From the NCBI RefSeq assembly GCF_025558485.1, contig NZ_CP102930.1:372001-436000 (forward strand): a DNA stretch of 64,000 bases, in the 5' to 3' direction. Shown here piece after piece: positions 19,226 through 27,365 of the stretch. Position 1 is the first letter of the stretch; the number at the start of each line of letters is the position of its first letter. The notes below the pieces were generated by a model, which ran no database searches, was not told the origin of the DNA, and saw only the letters and a program-made list of their open reading frames with translations. The translations under genes and the position numbers were made by a program. Origin of the DNA: Bdellovibrio bacteriovorus. Lineage in GTDB: Bacteria > Bdellovibrionota > Bdellovibrionia > Bdellovibrionales > Bdellovibrionaceae.

Positions 19226-19442
19226 ATACCGACTCCATTTCGGCGTCTCATTCTGAAAAGAATGTGCGCAAAGTGACGCGCGCTGTACGGCACCTCTGTA
19301 GAAGTTTGACGTTTCAGCTTGGGAACGTTTCACAGTGAGAACAGCGATTTTTCCAAGCTATTGATTTCAGGATATTTTTCGTTTTGTCTCAGTCTGACCT
19401 ATGGCACCGGGCTTGCTCTATAGATTGGCAACAGGGGGCTTT

Positions 19443-20192
19443 ATGAAAAATGCGAAACAAATCTTCACAACTCTTCTAACACTCGGTGCACTGTCTCTTT
19501 TGACAGCTTGCGGTTCCAGCAACCAAATCGCGGGTTCCACGGATTCTTCCAGCCGTGATTCTGCAACGAGCACAACAGACGCAACTTCTAAAGCTCTGGC
19601 TTATTGCAATCAGGGTTCTGCCAACGGCATTACCGGTAAACTTAAAGTCTTCGTGGATTCATCCAAATATGTGCGCATGCAATATGTTTATCTGCGCCTG
19701 ACTTCTTTGCCATCCACATTTAAATCCGGCAGCTCTTATATCTCTTTGTGGAAGTGGCTGGCAAATCCATCCGGTTATACAAATCTGGACACTTCCGCTT
19801 TGAACTTTGCTTTGATGAATCCATCCACAGGTCAATATCTGACAGGTTGGATGACAGCAATGAAGTGGAGCGATGTTGTTAATGTGGCTTCCAGCATGGG
19901 CTACACAGACCCACAAAACTTCTTCAATAACGTTAGCATTCTAGTTGACTTGAAAGATCCAAATGGTGACTACGATGTGTTGAAAGTGGCGAACTACGAC
20001 GCTTCCACAAACAAAGCGATCAACACTATGGACGCTCTGCTACCACTGTTCGCTGCGGACCCGGCTGCCTACGCCAACGACAACGGCGCAACCCGCGCAG
20101 GCGTTCTACAGGCTCTGCACCCATTCAAAAGCAGCGCAGGCCAGTTCACTTCCTCCCAGTACCAGTCCATGTCCAACAACTTCTGTTTCTAA
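19443..20192 (+). CDS. Lipoprotein of unknown function
   Basis: This 249-residue predicted lipoprotein has a signal ending SLLTAC (Cys near residue 23), followed by a Ser, Thr and Asp-rich linker of about 25 residues and a globular domain with cysteines at CNQGSANGITG and at the extreme C-terminus (NNFCF), which may pair. GGGGG lies upstream of the ATG at 19443. Likely outer-membrane anchored. No family recognised. Confidence 0.78.
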   Translation: MKNAKQIFTTLLTLGALSLLTACGSSNQIAGSTDSSSRDSATSTTDATSKALAYCNQGSANGITGKLKVFVDSSKYVRMQYVYLRLTSLPSTFKSGSSYISLWKWLANPSGYTNLDTSALNFALMNPSTGQYLTGWMTAMKWSDVVNVASSMGYTDPQNFFNNVSILVDLKDPNGDYDVLKVANYDASTNKAINTMDALLPLFAADPAAYANDNGATRAGVLQALHPFKSSAGQFTSSQYQSMSNNFCF

Positions 20193-20216
20193 AAAAGACC
20201 CACCCCCTAAAAACAA

Positions 20217-20252
20217 AAAAACCACTCTTCCCCCAGAGTGGTTTTTTATTTT
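20217..20252 (+). terminator. Terminator after the lipoprotein gene
   Basis: AAAACCACTCT pairs with AGAGTGGTTTTTT, followed by ATTTT. Confidence 0.9.
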
Positions 20253-20302
20253 GACTCCCTCTCTCAGTCCAGCGAAGCGCCGGCGCAAATACCGAGAGCG
20301 GA

Positions 20303-20422
20303 GGCCGTTCAAAACGGTTCGAATGCAAGGCGGAGTAGGCCCTCGCAGCGCAGGCGTGCTCCATGCACGTCGGAGCGAGAAGGCCGCCCGACAACGCAGC
20401 AGGCGGGCCGTTTTCAACGGCC
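20303..20422. repeat. GC-rich element bounded by 15-bp inverted repeats
   Basis: A 120-base non-coding block begins with GGCCGTTCAAAACGG and ends with CCGTTTTCAACGGCC, which match as inverted repeats at 14 of 15 positions. Each arm is itself nearly palindromic. Inside is a further small hairpin (GTGCTCCATGCAC). It is more GC-rich than its surroundings and ends two bases before the stop of the minus-strand gene. It resembles dispersed palindromic elements seen between genes in many proteobacteria; copy number in this genome cannot be judged here. Confidence 0.6.
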
Positions 20423-20424
20423 GA

Positions 20425-21294
20425 TCAGTGCGCGGATTCTTGGCTTACTTCTTCTGCTTGCAAATTCTCACCCTGTCTATACCGATCCGCCAAAGTTTTA
20501 TCTGTGGTCGGGAACGAGAACAGCAGCGAATGCACATTGGACTCTTCATCTTCCTGAGTCACGGCAATATAGATCAAATCCTTGGTGGTTTCATGATCCG
20601 GGAATTCGCGAATAAAGCTGACCAGAATGTTTCCATCCAGATCGTTTTTTCGCCAGATCTCGTCGGCATTTTCAATGGTCTCTTCGCGCAGGTCGGCGTA
20701 GTCCTGGAATTTATCCTGAGGGATGTCTTTTTCGGCACGCACTTTCAGCATGGCCTGATAAAGACCCACGGCCAAAGGGTCACCTTCGCCCATGGCATCG
20801 CCTTCGACAGAGCCACCGGACACCTGTTCAAAGTTTTTGTCATAAACCATTTCACCGCGCTGGTAATTCTGCCAAACACGGCTGTCGCGAGACGGGAAAT
20901 GGATGAAAACAAAGGTCGGATATTCGTCCTCTGTGGAAACATAGGCCACCGCAACATACTTAAAGGCCTCGTCACCTTGTTCGTAGGTGCGAATAAAGTG
21001 ATAGATGGCAAAATCCTCAAAGGTCTTGTCATCCATCCAGACTTCATCTGGTTCATCCAACGTGGGTTCCAGATAGTTTTCACGGGCGATTTGTTCTTCG
21101 TCAGAAAAATCCTCGGCCGAACGCAGGGAGGAATACTCTTCCTCCAGCTTGTCGATGGCTTCCCGGAAATAACCAAACAGGTCTTCTTCACTTTCAAAAA
21201 TGAGTCCTGCCGCCTCATCCACGATGATGTACTCTTTTTCAGAGGAGATAGTGGTGGTTGGTTTCTTTTTAGCCCGGGTCTTTGTTTTCGCCAT
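20425..21294 (-). CDS. Protein with two tandem copies of a PBECR/EndoU-like domain
   Basis: This 289-residue acidic protein has a basic N-terminal tail (KTKTRAKKK) and an internal duplication. Copy 1 (about residues 75-160) contains LDEPDEVWMDD, YHFIRTYEQGDE, YVAVAY, FIHFPSRD and YQRGEMVYD. Copy 2 (about 200-280) contains IENADEIWRKND, VSFIREFPD, YIAVTQ, FSFPTTD and YRQGENL. The pattern DEvW..FIR..YiAV..FP..D..Y..Ge recalls the phage-type Barnase/EndoU/colicin/RelE-like nuclease families, but I cannot confirm a catalytic residue. Function unknown; it could be a regulator or inactive nuclease fold. Divergent from the next gene. Confidence 0.7.
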   Translation of the reverse strand: MAKTKTRAKKKPTTTISSEKEYIIVDEAAGLIFESEEDLFGYFREAIDKLEEEYSSLRSAEDFSDEEQIARENYLEPTLDEPDEVWMDDKTFEDFAIYHFIRTYEQGDEAFKYVAVAYVSTEDEYPTFVFIHFPSRDSRVWQNYQRGEMVYDKNFEQVSGGSVEGDAMGEGDPLAVGLYQAMLKVRAEKDIPQDKFQDYADLREETIENADEIWRKNDLDGNILVSFIREFPDHETTKDLIYIAVTQEDEESNVHSLLFSFPTTDKTLADRYRQGENLQAEEVSQESAH

Positions 21295-21455
21295 GTGTAT
21301 TCGTATCCTTCATTTGTTATTATCGAGAGATTCTCTTGTCCCAACAACTAGAAAAAGGACACTTTCGACAAGCCCTGTCATAGTTCGCTTTTTGGTCTTG
21401 CAACACGGGGGTTTATTCCTCAACATCGGACTTAAGAGGTCAGCAGGAGGCTCTC

Positions 21456-21773
21456 TTGGTCAATCTAGAAGAAACAAGTTTGGAAAGAATGGAAGCGTTG
21501 CTGTCTCATTCAGCCATGGGTGTTCACGTTCTTTTTGACAATCAATCCATCGCAAAAGTGCTCAAGGAAGTGAGCGACGACAAGGACTTCTACAGCTTCG
21601 ATAAGATGAAGAAGGTCCAGGACGTCATGACTGAACTGATTGCGAAAAAGACATACTTCGAGAAGATGGCCTATCTTCAGGCTCTCGACAGTGAGTCTTA
21701 TCAGATGCTGGTGCGTGCGTACTTCCACATCGTGGAAAACACTGTTCGCGCCAACCACGAGCACAGCCACTAA
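21456..21773 (+). CDS. Small helical cytosolic protein, unknown
   Basis: This 105-residue, all-helical, acidic protein begins with a TTG codon at 21456. The start is supported by an excellent AGGAGG six bases upstream, and the next in-frame ATG is 12 codons in. It ends in a His-rich tail (ANHEHSH). No signal peptide or membrane segment. No family recognised; the strong translation signal argues that it is real. Confidence 0.75.
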   Translation: MVNLEETSLERMEALLSHSAMGVHVLFDNQSIAKVLKEVSDDKDFYSFDKMKKVQDVMTELIAKKTYFEKMAYLQALDSESYQMLVRAYFHIVENTVRANHEHSH

Positions 21774-21909
21774 GTCGTCATATTAAAGTTCTTTTTTTCG
21801 TCTAAAGCTTAAGCAGTTCCGGCAGGCTTTGGCGCCTCGGTATTGGAAGTTCCAATTTCTGTCTAAGGCTTGGAGTCCTAATTCGACATCAATCAACAAT
21901 TTTACTGCG

Positions 21910-21995
21910 GCCTTTTTCCGCAATGCTATCCTTGAAGAAGGAAAAAGGCGCCTGGTTGATGCGCTATAGCTAGAAAAAACAACCAGGCACCTTTT
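21910..21995. repeat. Overlapping inverted repeats, intergenic
   Basis: Two stems share sequence: GCCTTTTTCC (21910-21919) with GGAAAAAGGC (21940-21949), and AAAAGGCGCCTGGTTG (21943-21958) with CAACCAGGCACCTTTT (21980-21995). They cannot both form fully. The outer motif resembles that of the 39667-39741 hairpin. The rest of the 254-base gap (21774-22027) shows no gene. Confidence 0.65.
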
Positions 21996-22027
21996 GAGTT
22001 CCCACCGCAAAGCCGATAGGAGAACTT

Positions 22028-22360
22028 GTGAAATATCGGGTTTTCTTATCGGCTTTCTTTTTTGTTCTGCTGCCCGGCCTGGCCAGGGCCGAGTACCGCG
22101 TTTTTCTTTTGAAGATCACGAAAAGAGCTCCGGCTGCCGCAGAAGCCCCTGCCCCCGGCACACCTCCGCCCACGCAGGACTATCGTCTGGTGGAAAGCAC
22201 TTTGGATCACATTCAGTACCGCTACTATCATCAGGTTGCCCCCGATGAAGACGTCACTTACATAGATACCTGGCGCTGTTATGGGCGCACGGACAGCTTC
22301 AAGCCTCACTGCCCCAACCCCAAAGGCCAGATTCCGACCGAGGACTCCCCGACGTCTTAA
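22028..22360 (+). CDS. Small exported protein, unknown
   Basis: This 110-residue protein starts at GTG 22028 after TAGGAGAA. Signal peptide residues 1-21 end in ARA. An Ala and Pro-rich linker (about 34-50) leads to a compact domain with YRYYHQVAPDEDVTYIDTW and two cysteines (WRCYGRTDSFKPHCPNP). No family recognised. It may share transcription with the coiled-coil/HSP20 gene 33 bases downstream. Confidence 0.7.
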   Translation: MKYRVFLSAFFFVLLPGLARAEYRVFLLKITKRAPAAAEAPAPGTPPPTQDYRLVESTLDHIQYRYYHQVAPDEDVTYIDTWRCYGRTDSFKPHCPNPKGQIPTEDSPTS

Positions 22361-22393
22361 TAGTCCTGTTCCTTTTTGATACACTCTAAGAAT

Positions 22394-23677
22394 ATGTCGT
22401 CAATTGACAGTTCCACGAGAAAAGCCATGCAAGCGGATTTGAACGAGGTTCAAGCCGATCACGCACGTAAAAAAAAGCAACTCGTTAAAGAAAACGAAGC
22501 CGAGCTTGCGGATCTTAAAGAATACTATCACGAGAAAAAAAACGGCCTTCAGGAACAAAACGAAGCGGCCATCAATCATATTCGCAAACGCCAGCAGGTC
22601 GCCGCTGACGATGCTCATCAGGAGCGTCAGCAACTGACGGACAAATACAACTCCAAAACCCGCGCCATGCAGGACGACTACAGTCAAAAGCTGTCCACCA
22701 CCCGCGAAAAAAGAACAGCTCAACTGGCACAGGCCAAACAGGACTCCAAGGACCAAGTCGCACGCATTGAACAGGATGCCACCGATCGCATCGAATATGT
22801 TCGTGCCAAAAGTGACAATGACATTCGCGGTGCCAAAGCCAAATACAATAAAGACATGGCGCAAATCAACGAATTCAGCGGCAAGCGTCTGGAACAACAG
22901 CGCCAACTGAACGACACCCGCCTGCAAGGTGAGGTCGAGCGCGGTCAGGTAAATCAGGAGCGTCTGCGCACTCGCAACGAAAAGGAATACACCGAACTGC
23001 GTGCCCGTGGTGAAAACGAAATTGTTCATGAACAGGAACAACAGGGCAAAAAGTTGGAACGTCAGAATTCCGATTTTGCCAAACGCTATGATCAGCAGCA
23101 AAAGCAGTGGGAGTCCCGCGAAGAACATCTGAATACGCAGTACTCCGACCGCCTGATCCATCAAAAGCAGGCTTACGACAACGAGCTAAGCAATCAGCAC
23201 GAACGCTTCCAAAGTAATTATCAGAAAACCGAAGAAGCCAATCGCGAAGCCGCCAGCATTCAGAAGAAACGCTATGTGCGTGAGCTGGCAGAAACCCGCA
23301 AGGACTTTGTCAAAGCCGCTGCCAAATACTCTGACAAGGAAGCCGATCCTTTCTATAAGGTCGAAGACCGCGGCAGTTATCTGCGTGAAAATCCCGATTT
23401 CTATATTTTAAAAGCCTTCGTGCCCGAGCATGAAAAAGACAACGTGAAGGTCACCATTCAGAAGGACCGAGCCACCGTTTCAGGTCAGCGCTCTTTCAAG
23501 GATAAGGTGGAGGACGACAGCAAGACTGTCAGCAGTTCCAACTTCCAGACGTTCCGCGAAGAATTTACTTTTGATAAGCCGGTGATCACCGAAGGCATGA
23601 CCCGCGAACGCGATGGCGACTGGGTCGTGTATCGTATCCCCAAAGGACTTATGAACCGCTTTGATCGCAAAGCTTAG
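22394..23677 (+). CDS. Long coiled coil fused to an HSP20 (alpha-crystallin) domain
   Basis: This 427-residue protein has a highly charged Lys/Glu/Gln/Arg coiled coil over about residues 10-310. A C-terminal alpha-crystallin-like domain (about 320-420) follows: FYKVEDRG, YILKAFVPEHEKDNVKVTIQ, RATVSGQRS, FQTFREEFTFDKPV and VVYRIPKG match the strands of the HSP20 fold. No signal peptide, so probably cytosolic. Small heat shock proteins normally have short N-terminal arms; a 300-residue coiled coil is unusual and could hold the chaperone on a filament or nucleoid (inference). The last 29 bases overlap the convergent LuxR-type gene. Confidence 0.83.
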   Translation: MSSIDSSTRKAMQADLNEVQADHARKKKQLVKENEAELADLKEYYHEKKNGLQEQNEAAINHIRKRQQVAADDAHQERQQLTDKYNSKTRAMQDDYSQKLSTTREKRTAQLAQAKQDSKDQVARIEQDATDRIEYVRAKSDNDIRGAKAKYNKDMAQINEFSGKRLEQQRQLNDTRLQGEVERGQVNQERLRTRNEKEYTELRARGENEIVHEQEQQGKKLERQNSDFAKRYDQQQKQWESREEHLNTQYSDRLIHQKQAYDNELSNQHERFQSNYQKTEEANREAASIQKKRYVRELAETRKDFVKAAAKYSDKEADPFYKVEDRGSYLRENPDFYILKAFVPEHEKDNVKVTIQKDRATVSGQRSFKDKVEDDSKTVSSSNFQTFREEFTFDKPVITEGMTRERDGDWVVYRIPKGLMNRFDRKA

Positions 23678-23975
23678 CGCGCTCATGCCGGGCCACCAGC
23701 AGATTTTCCAGGAAATACGCCGCCAAATCATGACGACCATCCACACTGGCTTTCTTGTAAAGGCTGAGGGCTTGTTGTCGCGTCGTGGTTTCAGACGTGC
23801 CACGCAGGTCTGCAATTTCACGGAGGCTTAGGCCGGACAGAATCAAACTTCCAACTTCACACTCTGTTTTGGTGAGACCCCATTGGTCGAAATGACTTTG
23901 GAAATATACCTGAAATTCCGAAAATTGCCGTTTCATATGTGAAATTAGATCGGAATATGACCAAACTGTCATCAT
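23649..23975 (-). CDS. LuxR-type helix-turn-helix regulator
   Basis: This protein of about 108 residues carries a GerE/LuxR-type DNA-binding domain at about residues 38-90: LTKTECEVGSLILSGLSLRE, then IADLRGTSETTTRQQALSLY. No receiver or autoinducer domain is present, so it is a single-domain regulator. The ATG at 23975 is chosen; a GTG at 24005 and an ATG at 23936 are alternatives, none with a strong ribosome binding site. It overlaps the HSP20 fusion gene tail to tail. Confidence 0.75.
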   Translation of the reverse strand: MMTVWSYSDLISHMKRQFSEFQVYFQSHFDQWGLTKTECEVGSLILSGLSLREIADLRGTSETTTRQQALSLYKKASVDGRHDLAAYFLENLLVARHERAKLCDQSGS

Positions 23976-24050
23976 ACACAAGTGCGTCTGGCCTGCCTTT
24001 TCCACCTAGGCTGGAGAGAAACTGTTCCGAACGAAACAGAACAGATGTCA

Positions 24051-24278
24051 CTAAGCTTTCATCAAATAGCGCACTTCGCGCATCACAAAAGCAAGACGGG
24101 ACTGAAGATCCTGAAGCATTTCAAGATTTGTATGAAGCTGAGCCAAGGCATCCTTTTCCACAACAGGCGTGTCTGCCAGCTCATGATAGGACTTGTGAGT
24201 CACAGGAGAAAAAGAGGGCTCAAAAGACTCTGCAGCAGTTGTTTCCACTTGTGCATTTTCCAGATTGATCACTCTCAT
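24051..24278 (-). CDS. Small protein, unknown
   Basis: This 75-residue protein is supported by a strong AAGGAG upstream of the ATG at 24278. The C-terminal half is helical (EKDALAQLHTNLEMLQDLQS) and could form a short coiled coil. No signal peptide. It lies upstream of, and on the same strand as, the LuxR-type gene (75-base gap), so the two may form an operon. No family recognised. Confidence 0.65.
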   Translation of the reverse strand: MRVINLENAQVETTAAESFEPSFSPVTHKSYHELADTPVVEKDALAQLHTNLEMLQDLQSRLAFVMREVRYLMKA

Positions 24279-24384
24279 TTGTATTCTCCTTCACCCGTTT
24301 TCTCAGGCGCGAAATCAAAGTCTAGTTAGCTTTTTTCAATTCCAACAACTTAAATAAACTTACATGGACATTTTACACGGCCCG

Positions 24385-25026
24385 CTAGTATTCGCACTGC
24401 AAGGACGCTGTGTCCGTACCTGCCAGGTTCACACGATCATCCCCACTGGAAAGATACGTTGCCATAACAGACCCACTGCCATCTTTATGTTTCAAGCCCA
24501 GCACATGGCCCATCTCATGAAGCACCAGAGCTTCAATATTGACCGGAGAAGAACTTTTCCTCTCTGATTTAGCCGCTGTCGTCAGGGTGTTGCCATTCCA
24601 ATAGAAGCTAAAGTCAGCTGCATTCAGGCGAATATCCGCCTCTTTGATAAGATCACCAATCCAATAAACGCTGGTACGCCCCTGCTCGGAAGCGCGGTTC
24701 GCCTCCCAGGCATTCATAAAGTAGATAACATTCCGTCCGTCTTTATGAGGATTCAAAGGACCCATTTCACGGGGATATTCGACGATTTTGATAATATCGC
24801 GACCTGCGGTGCGAGCCCACGTTGCAGCAGCACTGCGAATAGCCGGGATCATCGAGTCAGGCACAGACTCATGCAGGTACATTGTGACAGGTACGTCACT
24901 TTTCCAGGAGATTCGTTCGCCATAGACGTTTTGTACAAATCCGCAGTCATCTTGTGACTTCGGCGCACAGGCTTGAACAAATAGAGCTACAGTAAGGATC
25001 AAACTGATCCCAAGCCACTTCACCAT
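24385..25026 (-). CDS. Matrixin-like zinc metalloprotease lipoprotein
   Basis: This 213-residue exported protein has a lipoprotein signal ending FVQAC (Cys near residue 20). The metzincin zinc site HEMGHVLGLKHKD sits near residue 170, followed by the Met-turn SGSVMATYL. This is the M10/matrixin pattern with a short catalytic domain. GGAGGT lies seven bases before the ATG at 25026; a longer upstream frame is less credible. It is a plausible surface protease for prey or matrix proteins, but no substrate evidence exists here. Confidence 0.9.
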   Translation of the reverse strand: MVKWLGISLILTVALFVQACAPKSQDDCGFVQNVYGERISWKSDVPVTMYLHESVPDSMIPAIRSAAATWARTAGRDIIKIVEYPREMGPLNPHKDGRNVIYFMNAWEANRASEQGRTSVYWIGDLIKEADIRLNAADFSFYWNGNTLTTAAKSERKSSSPVNIEALVLHEMGHVLGLKHKDGSGSVMATYLSSGDDRVNLAGTDTASLQCEY

Positions 25027-25520
25027 GGAGCGACCTCCTTTGTCTTGATACCAATACAAGGAAAGGGCCATCCCGAAAGCTTTCCGCGCCATGATTTAAC
25101 ATATTGTTTTCACAGAGTTTTTTAGCAAAGCCCGGTCAAAGCCTGTAAAGTGAGCATTGGCCAGAAAAACCCGTCTGTTTTACAGACAGGCCCCCAGAAA
25201 AATTGTAAGTGGTTGATTTTATATATACTTTTAGCTGTCCAACCTTTGCACACCCCCGCGCCGCAAAGTGTGGTGCAAAAGGACTCCAAAAGGTCTGGCC
25301 CGCGCCTTGCTTTAGTACTTAGGTAAGTCTCGAAATGAGACAATCGGGCCCCACCCCACTCGGGGAATCCTTCGTGGCCCACACAACCTACCCCACATCC
25401 TGCCTTCCCTGGTAGGGAGCCTAAAAAAGCTCCACCTACCAGTTCGCGCGCGATGCTGTGGCACTTGGAAACAGTCCGCATTTTTGATAAGACAGGGCCC
25501 TGCAACGAAAGGCCACAATA
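25027..25520. promoter_or_regulatory. Intergenic region with a strong hairpin upstream of icd start
   Basis: No gene is seen in these 494 bases. On the right, CTGGTAGG (25409-25416) pairs with CCTACCAG (25435-25442), enclosing AGC/GCT and an A-rich loop. This is about 80 bases before the icd start codon and lacks a T run, so it looks like leader structure rather than a terminator. A smaller stem GTCTGT-ACAGAC occurs near 25170-25187. I do not recognise a riboswitch class. Confidence 0.45.
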
Positions 25521-26492
25521 ATGATGAAACTGACAGTGATCCCCGGTGATGGCATCGGTCCTGAAATTATGACTCAGGTCGTGCGCGTTGTAAATCTGCC
25601 AAAGGAAAAGCGCACAGAGTATTCTATCCCCAACGCCAATCATGCGTTGCTGATTCTGGGCTCTTTGCCAGCGCAAGCCACCAAAGCCGAACTGAAGAAA
25701 ACTTTGGAATATAAAATCCGCGGGCAAAGCCAGTACCCGATCAGCGGCAGTTATAAGATTTACGGTGAAAAGCAGAAAGCCAATGAAGAAGCTCCGTACA
25801 TCGTTTTGTCTTTCTCTCCTAATGGCGGCGAAGGTGATGTGAATAAAAGCATTTATGTGCCTTTGATTCAAAACACCAAGGGTTCCATCGAAGCTGTGCA
25901 TTTCGCGTTTTCTTCCAAGCAAATTCAAAACGCATTATTGGAACGCGCGACCCGTGACATGCAGGAAAAAGGTCATTTCGAATTCCGCTCTGTCGGTGAC
26001 ACTCCGTTTGCCATGCGCGAGTGGAGCGCTTTCCTGTTGCTATCAGGTCTAAAGAAAGATCTGCCTTCCGGGAAGTATCTGACCGATGGAGAAGCCCCGA
26101 TTCTTCAGGCCTTGGGTGCAGCGGGTGTCACTGATTTGCAGGATAAAATCAGAACGGCTCCGGCAATTTATGGCGAACGTCATTTCCGTCTGGAAGATGG
26201 CAGCTCTGTGAAAACCACTTCCAAGATTCATCACAAGGTGTTCATTTTCCCTGAGGACTCTTTGGCGGTTCTGGGGACTTCTTTCAATCCCAGTGAAAAC
26301 GCGGAAAACAACAACGAACAAATCGTGATTGTTAAGGACGCCAACATTGTCCGTCAGGCCCGAGGTCTGTTCGGATATCTTTATAAGAACTCGGCCCGGT
26401 CGGTCACCGCCGAAGCCAATCGTCGTAATTTGAAAGCCTTGCCCTTCCCGGACGAGACCGTGGGCGGTGAACCCAGCGAACGCGATCAATAA
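25521..26492 (+). CDS. Fusion ORF: isocitrate dehydrogenase N-terminus joined to a PLD-like C-terminal region
   Basis: This 323-residue frame begins with the start of a decarboxylating dehydrogenase, most like isocitrate dehydrogenase (MKLTVIPGDGIGPEIMTQVV, residues 2-21). After about residue 24 it changes to an unrelated sequence ending in a phospholipase D-like half: SKIHHKVFIFPED, LAVLGTSFNPSENAE and NNEQIVIV match the H.K....GS.N...N.E pattern of PLDc_2 domains. The dehydrogenase catalytic body and the first PLD half are both missing. The most economical reading is a deletion, real or assembly-made, between icd and a downstream gene. The product is probably not functional as isocitrate dehydrogenase. 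Confidence 0.75.
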   Translation: MMKLTVIPGDGIGPEIMTQVVRVVNLPKEKRTEYSIPNANHALLILGSLPAQATKAELKKTLEYKIRGQSQYPISGSYKIYGEKQKANEEAPYIVLSFSPNGGEGDVNKSIYVPLIQNTKGSIEAVHFAFSSKQIQNALLERATRDMQEKGHFEFRSVGDTPFAMREWSAFLLLSGLKKDLPSGKYLTDGEAPILQALGAAGVTDLQDKIRTAPAIYGERHFRLEDGSSVKTTSKIHHKVFIFPEDSLAVLGTSFNPSENAENNNEQIVIVKDANIVRQARGLFGYLYKNSARSVTAEANRRNLKALPFPDETVGGEPSERDQ

Positions 26493-26530
26493 AGCTGACA
26501 GAGGCTGGCCTTTTTGCTAACTATCACCCT

Positions 26531-27304
26531 ATGAGATTTCTGCGCAGTGCCCTTAAATACTTTGCCTTCTTTGTGCTAGGTCTGGTGACCTGCGCGTTTG
26601 TGGGCGTGGGCGCTGTCACTTACTACGCAGTGGATTATCTGACTCAGAATCCCTCAGCCCCCCCGGTTCAGAAAAAACCTTATCCCATCGCCAAAGCGTC
26701 CCTGACTCCGGAACTAAAAACCCCGGCAGCACCAGCCCCCGGTGATTTTATTCCTGAATCTTCCAAAGAAAATTTCCGCAGTGCTTTTAACACCTCCCGC
26801 TCTTTCATGAAAAACAGCGAACAGATATCCCATCTGATAAAGCAACTGGAAAAGGCGCCCCTGCCACCACTGTGTCCGTCGTTGTGCGATACCAGTGCCA
26901 TGGATAAGGAGCAGTTAAAAACAGACCGCGTGGTTTATTTGGAGCAATATCTGCGCAGCGAAGGAACGCGCGCTCTGCAAGATCCTGAGTTCCGACTGCT
27001 GATGGACAACATCGGACGCATTTATCATTTGATTCAACCAGCGCAAAAGATCCTGAAAAAGATCGATCGTCTGAAAGCACAGCAGGAAAAACCCGAAGGC
27101 GCCAGCACCACCGACAAGCTTTTGATCACCGCTGAAATTCAGGGGACTCTGCTGTCAGAGTTCTATGGTTTCGTGAATCACGTCGAACAAGTGAAAGCGG
27201 AAGATAGCAAAATGAAGCTTATTCGTGATCTGCGTCGTGCCTGTCACAAAGGCAAACCCGTGAAACAACTTATATCAGAGTGCGACTCGATACTGTCCCG
27301 GTAA
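26531..27304 (+). CDS. Membrane-anchored periplasmic protein, unknown
   Basis: This 257-residue protein has one N-terminal membrane segment (about 8-38), a Pro/Ala-rich linker (45-75) and a helical domain with a CPSLC motif near residue 115 and two more cysteines near the C-terminus (RRACHKG, SECDS). It follows the PLD-like fusion by 38 bases on the same strand. No good ribosome binding site is seen before the ATG. No family recognised. Confidence 0.7.
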   Translation: MRFLRSALKYFAFFVLGLVTCAFVGVGAVTYYAVDYLTQNPSAPPVQKKPYPIAKASLTPELKTPAAPAPGDFIPESSKENFRSAFNTSRSFMKNSEQISHLIKQLEKAPLPPLCPSLCDTSAMDKEQLKTDRVVYLEQYLRSEGTRALQDPEFRLLMDNIGRIYHLIQPAQKILKKIDRLKAQQEKPEGASTTDKLLITAEIQGTLLSEFYGFVNHVEQVKAEDSKMKLIRDLRRACHKGKPVKQLISECDSILSR

Positions 27305-27365
27305 TAAATCACATTCGCATGTATTGATTGAATATAAGATTCAAATGAATTACCTATAGGGTCCT

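Noticed and set aside
20251..21351. Long plus-strand frame (366 codons) opposite the duplicated-domain gene
   Set aside because: The minus-strand frame shows an internal homologous duplication and coherent codon use; the plus frame is Phe/Ile-rich antisense.
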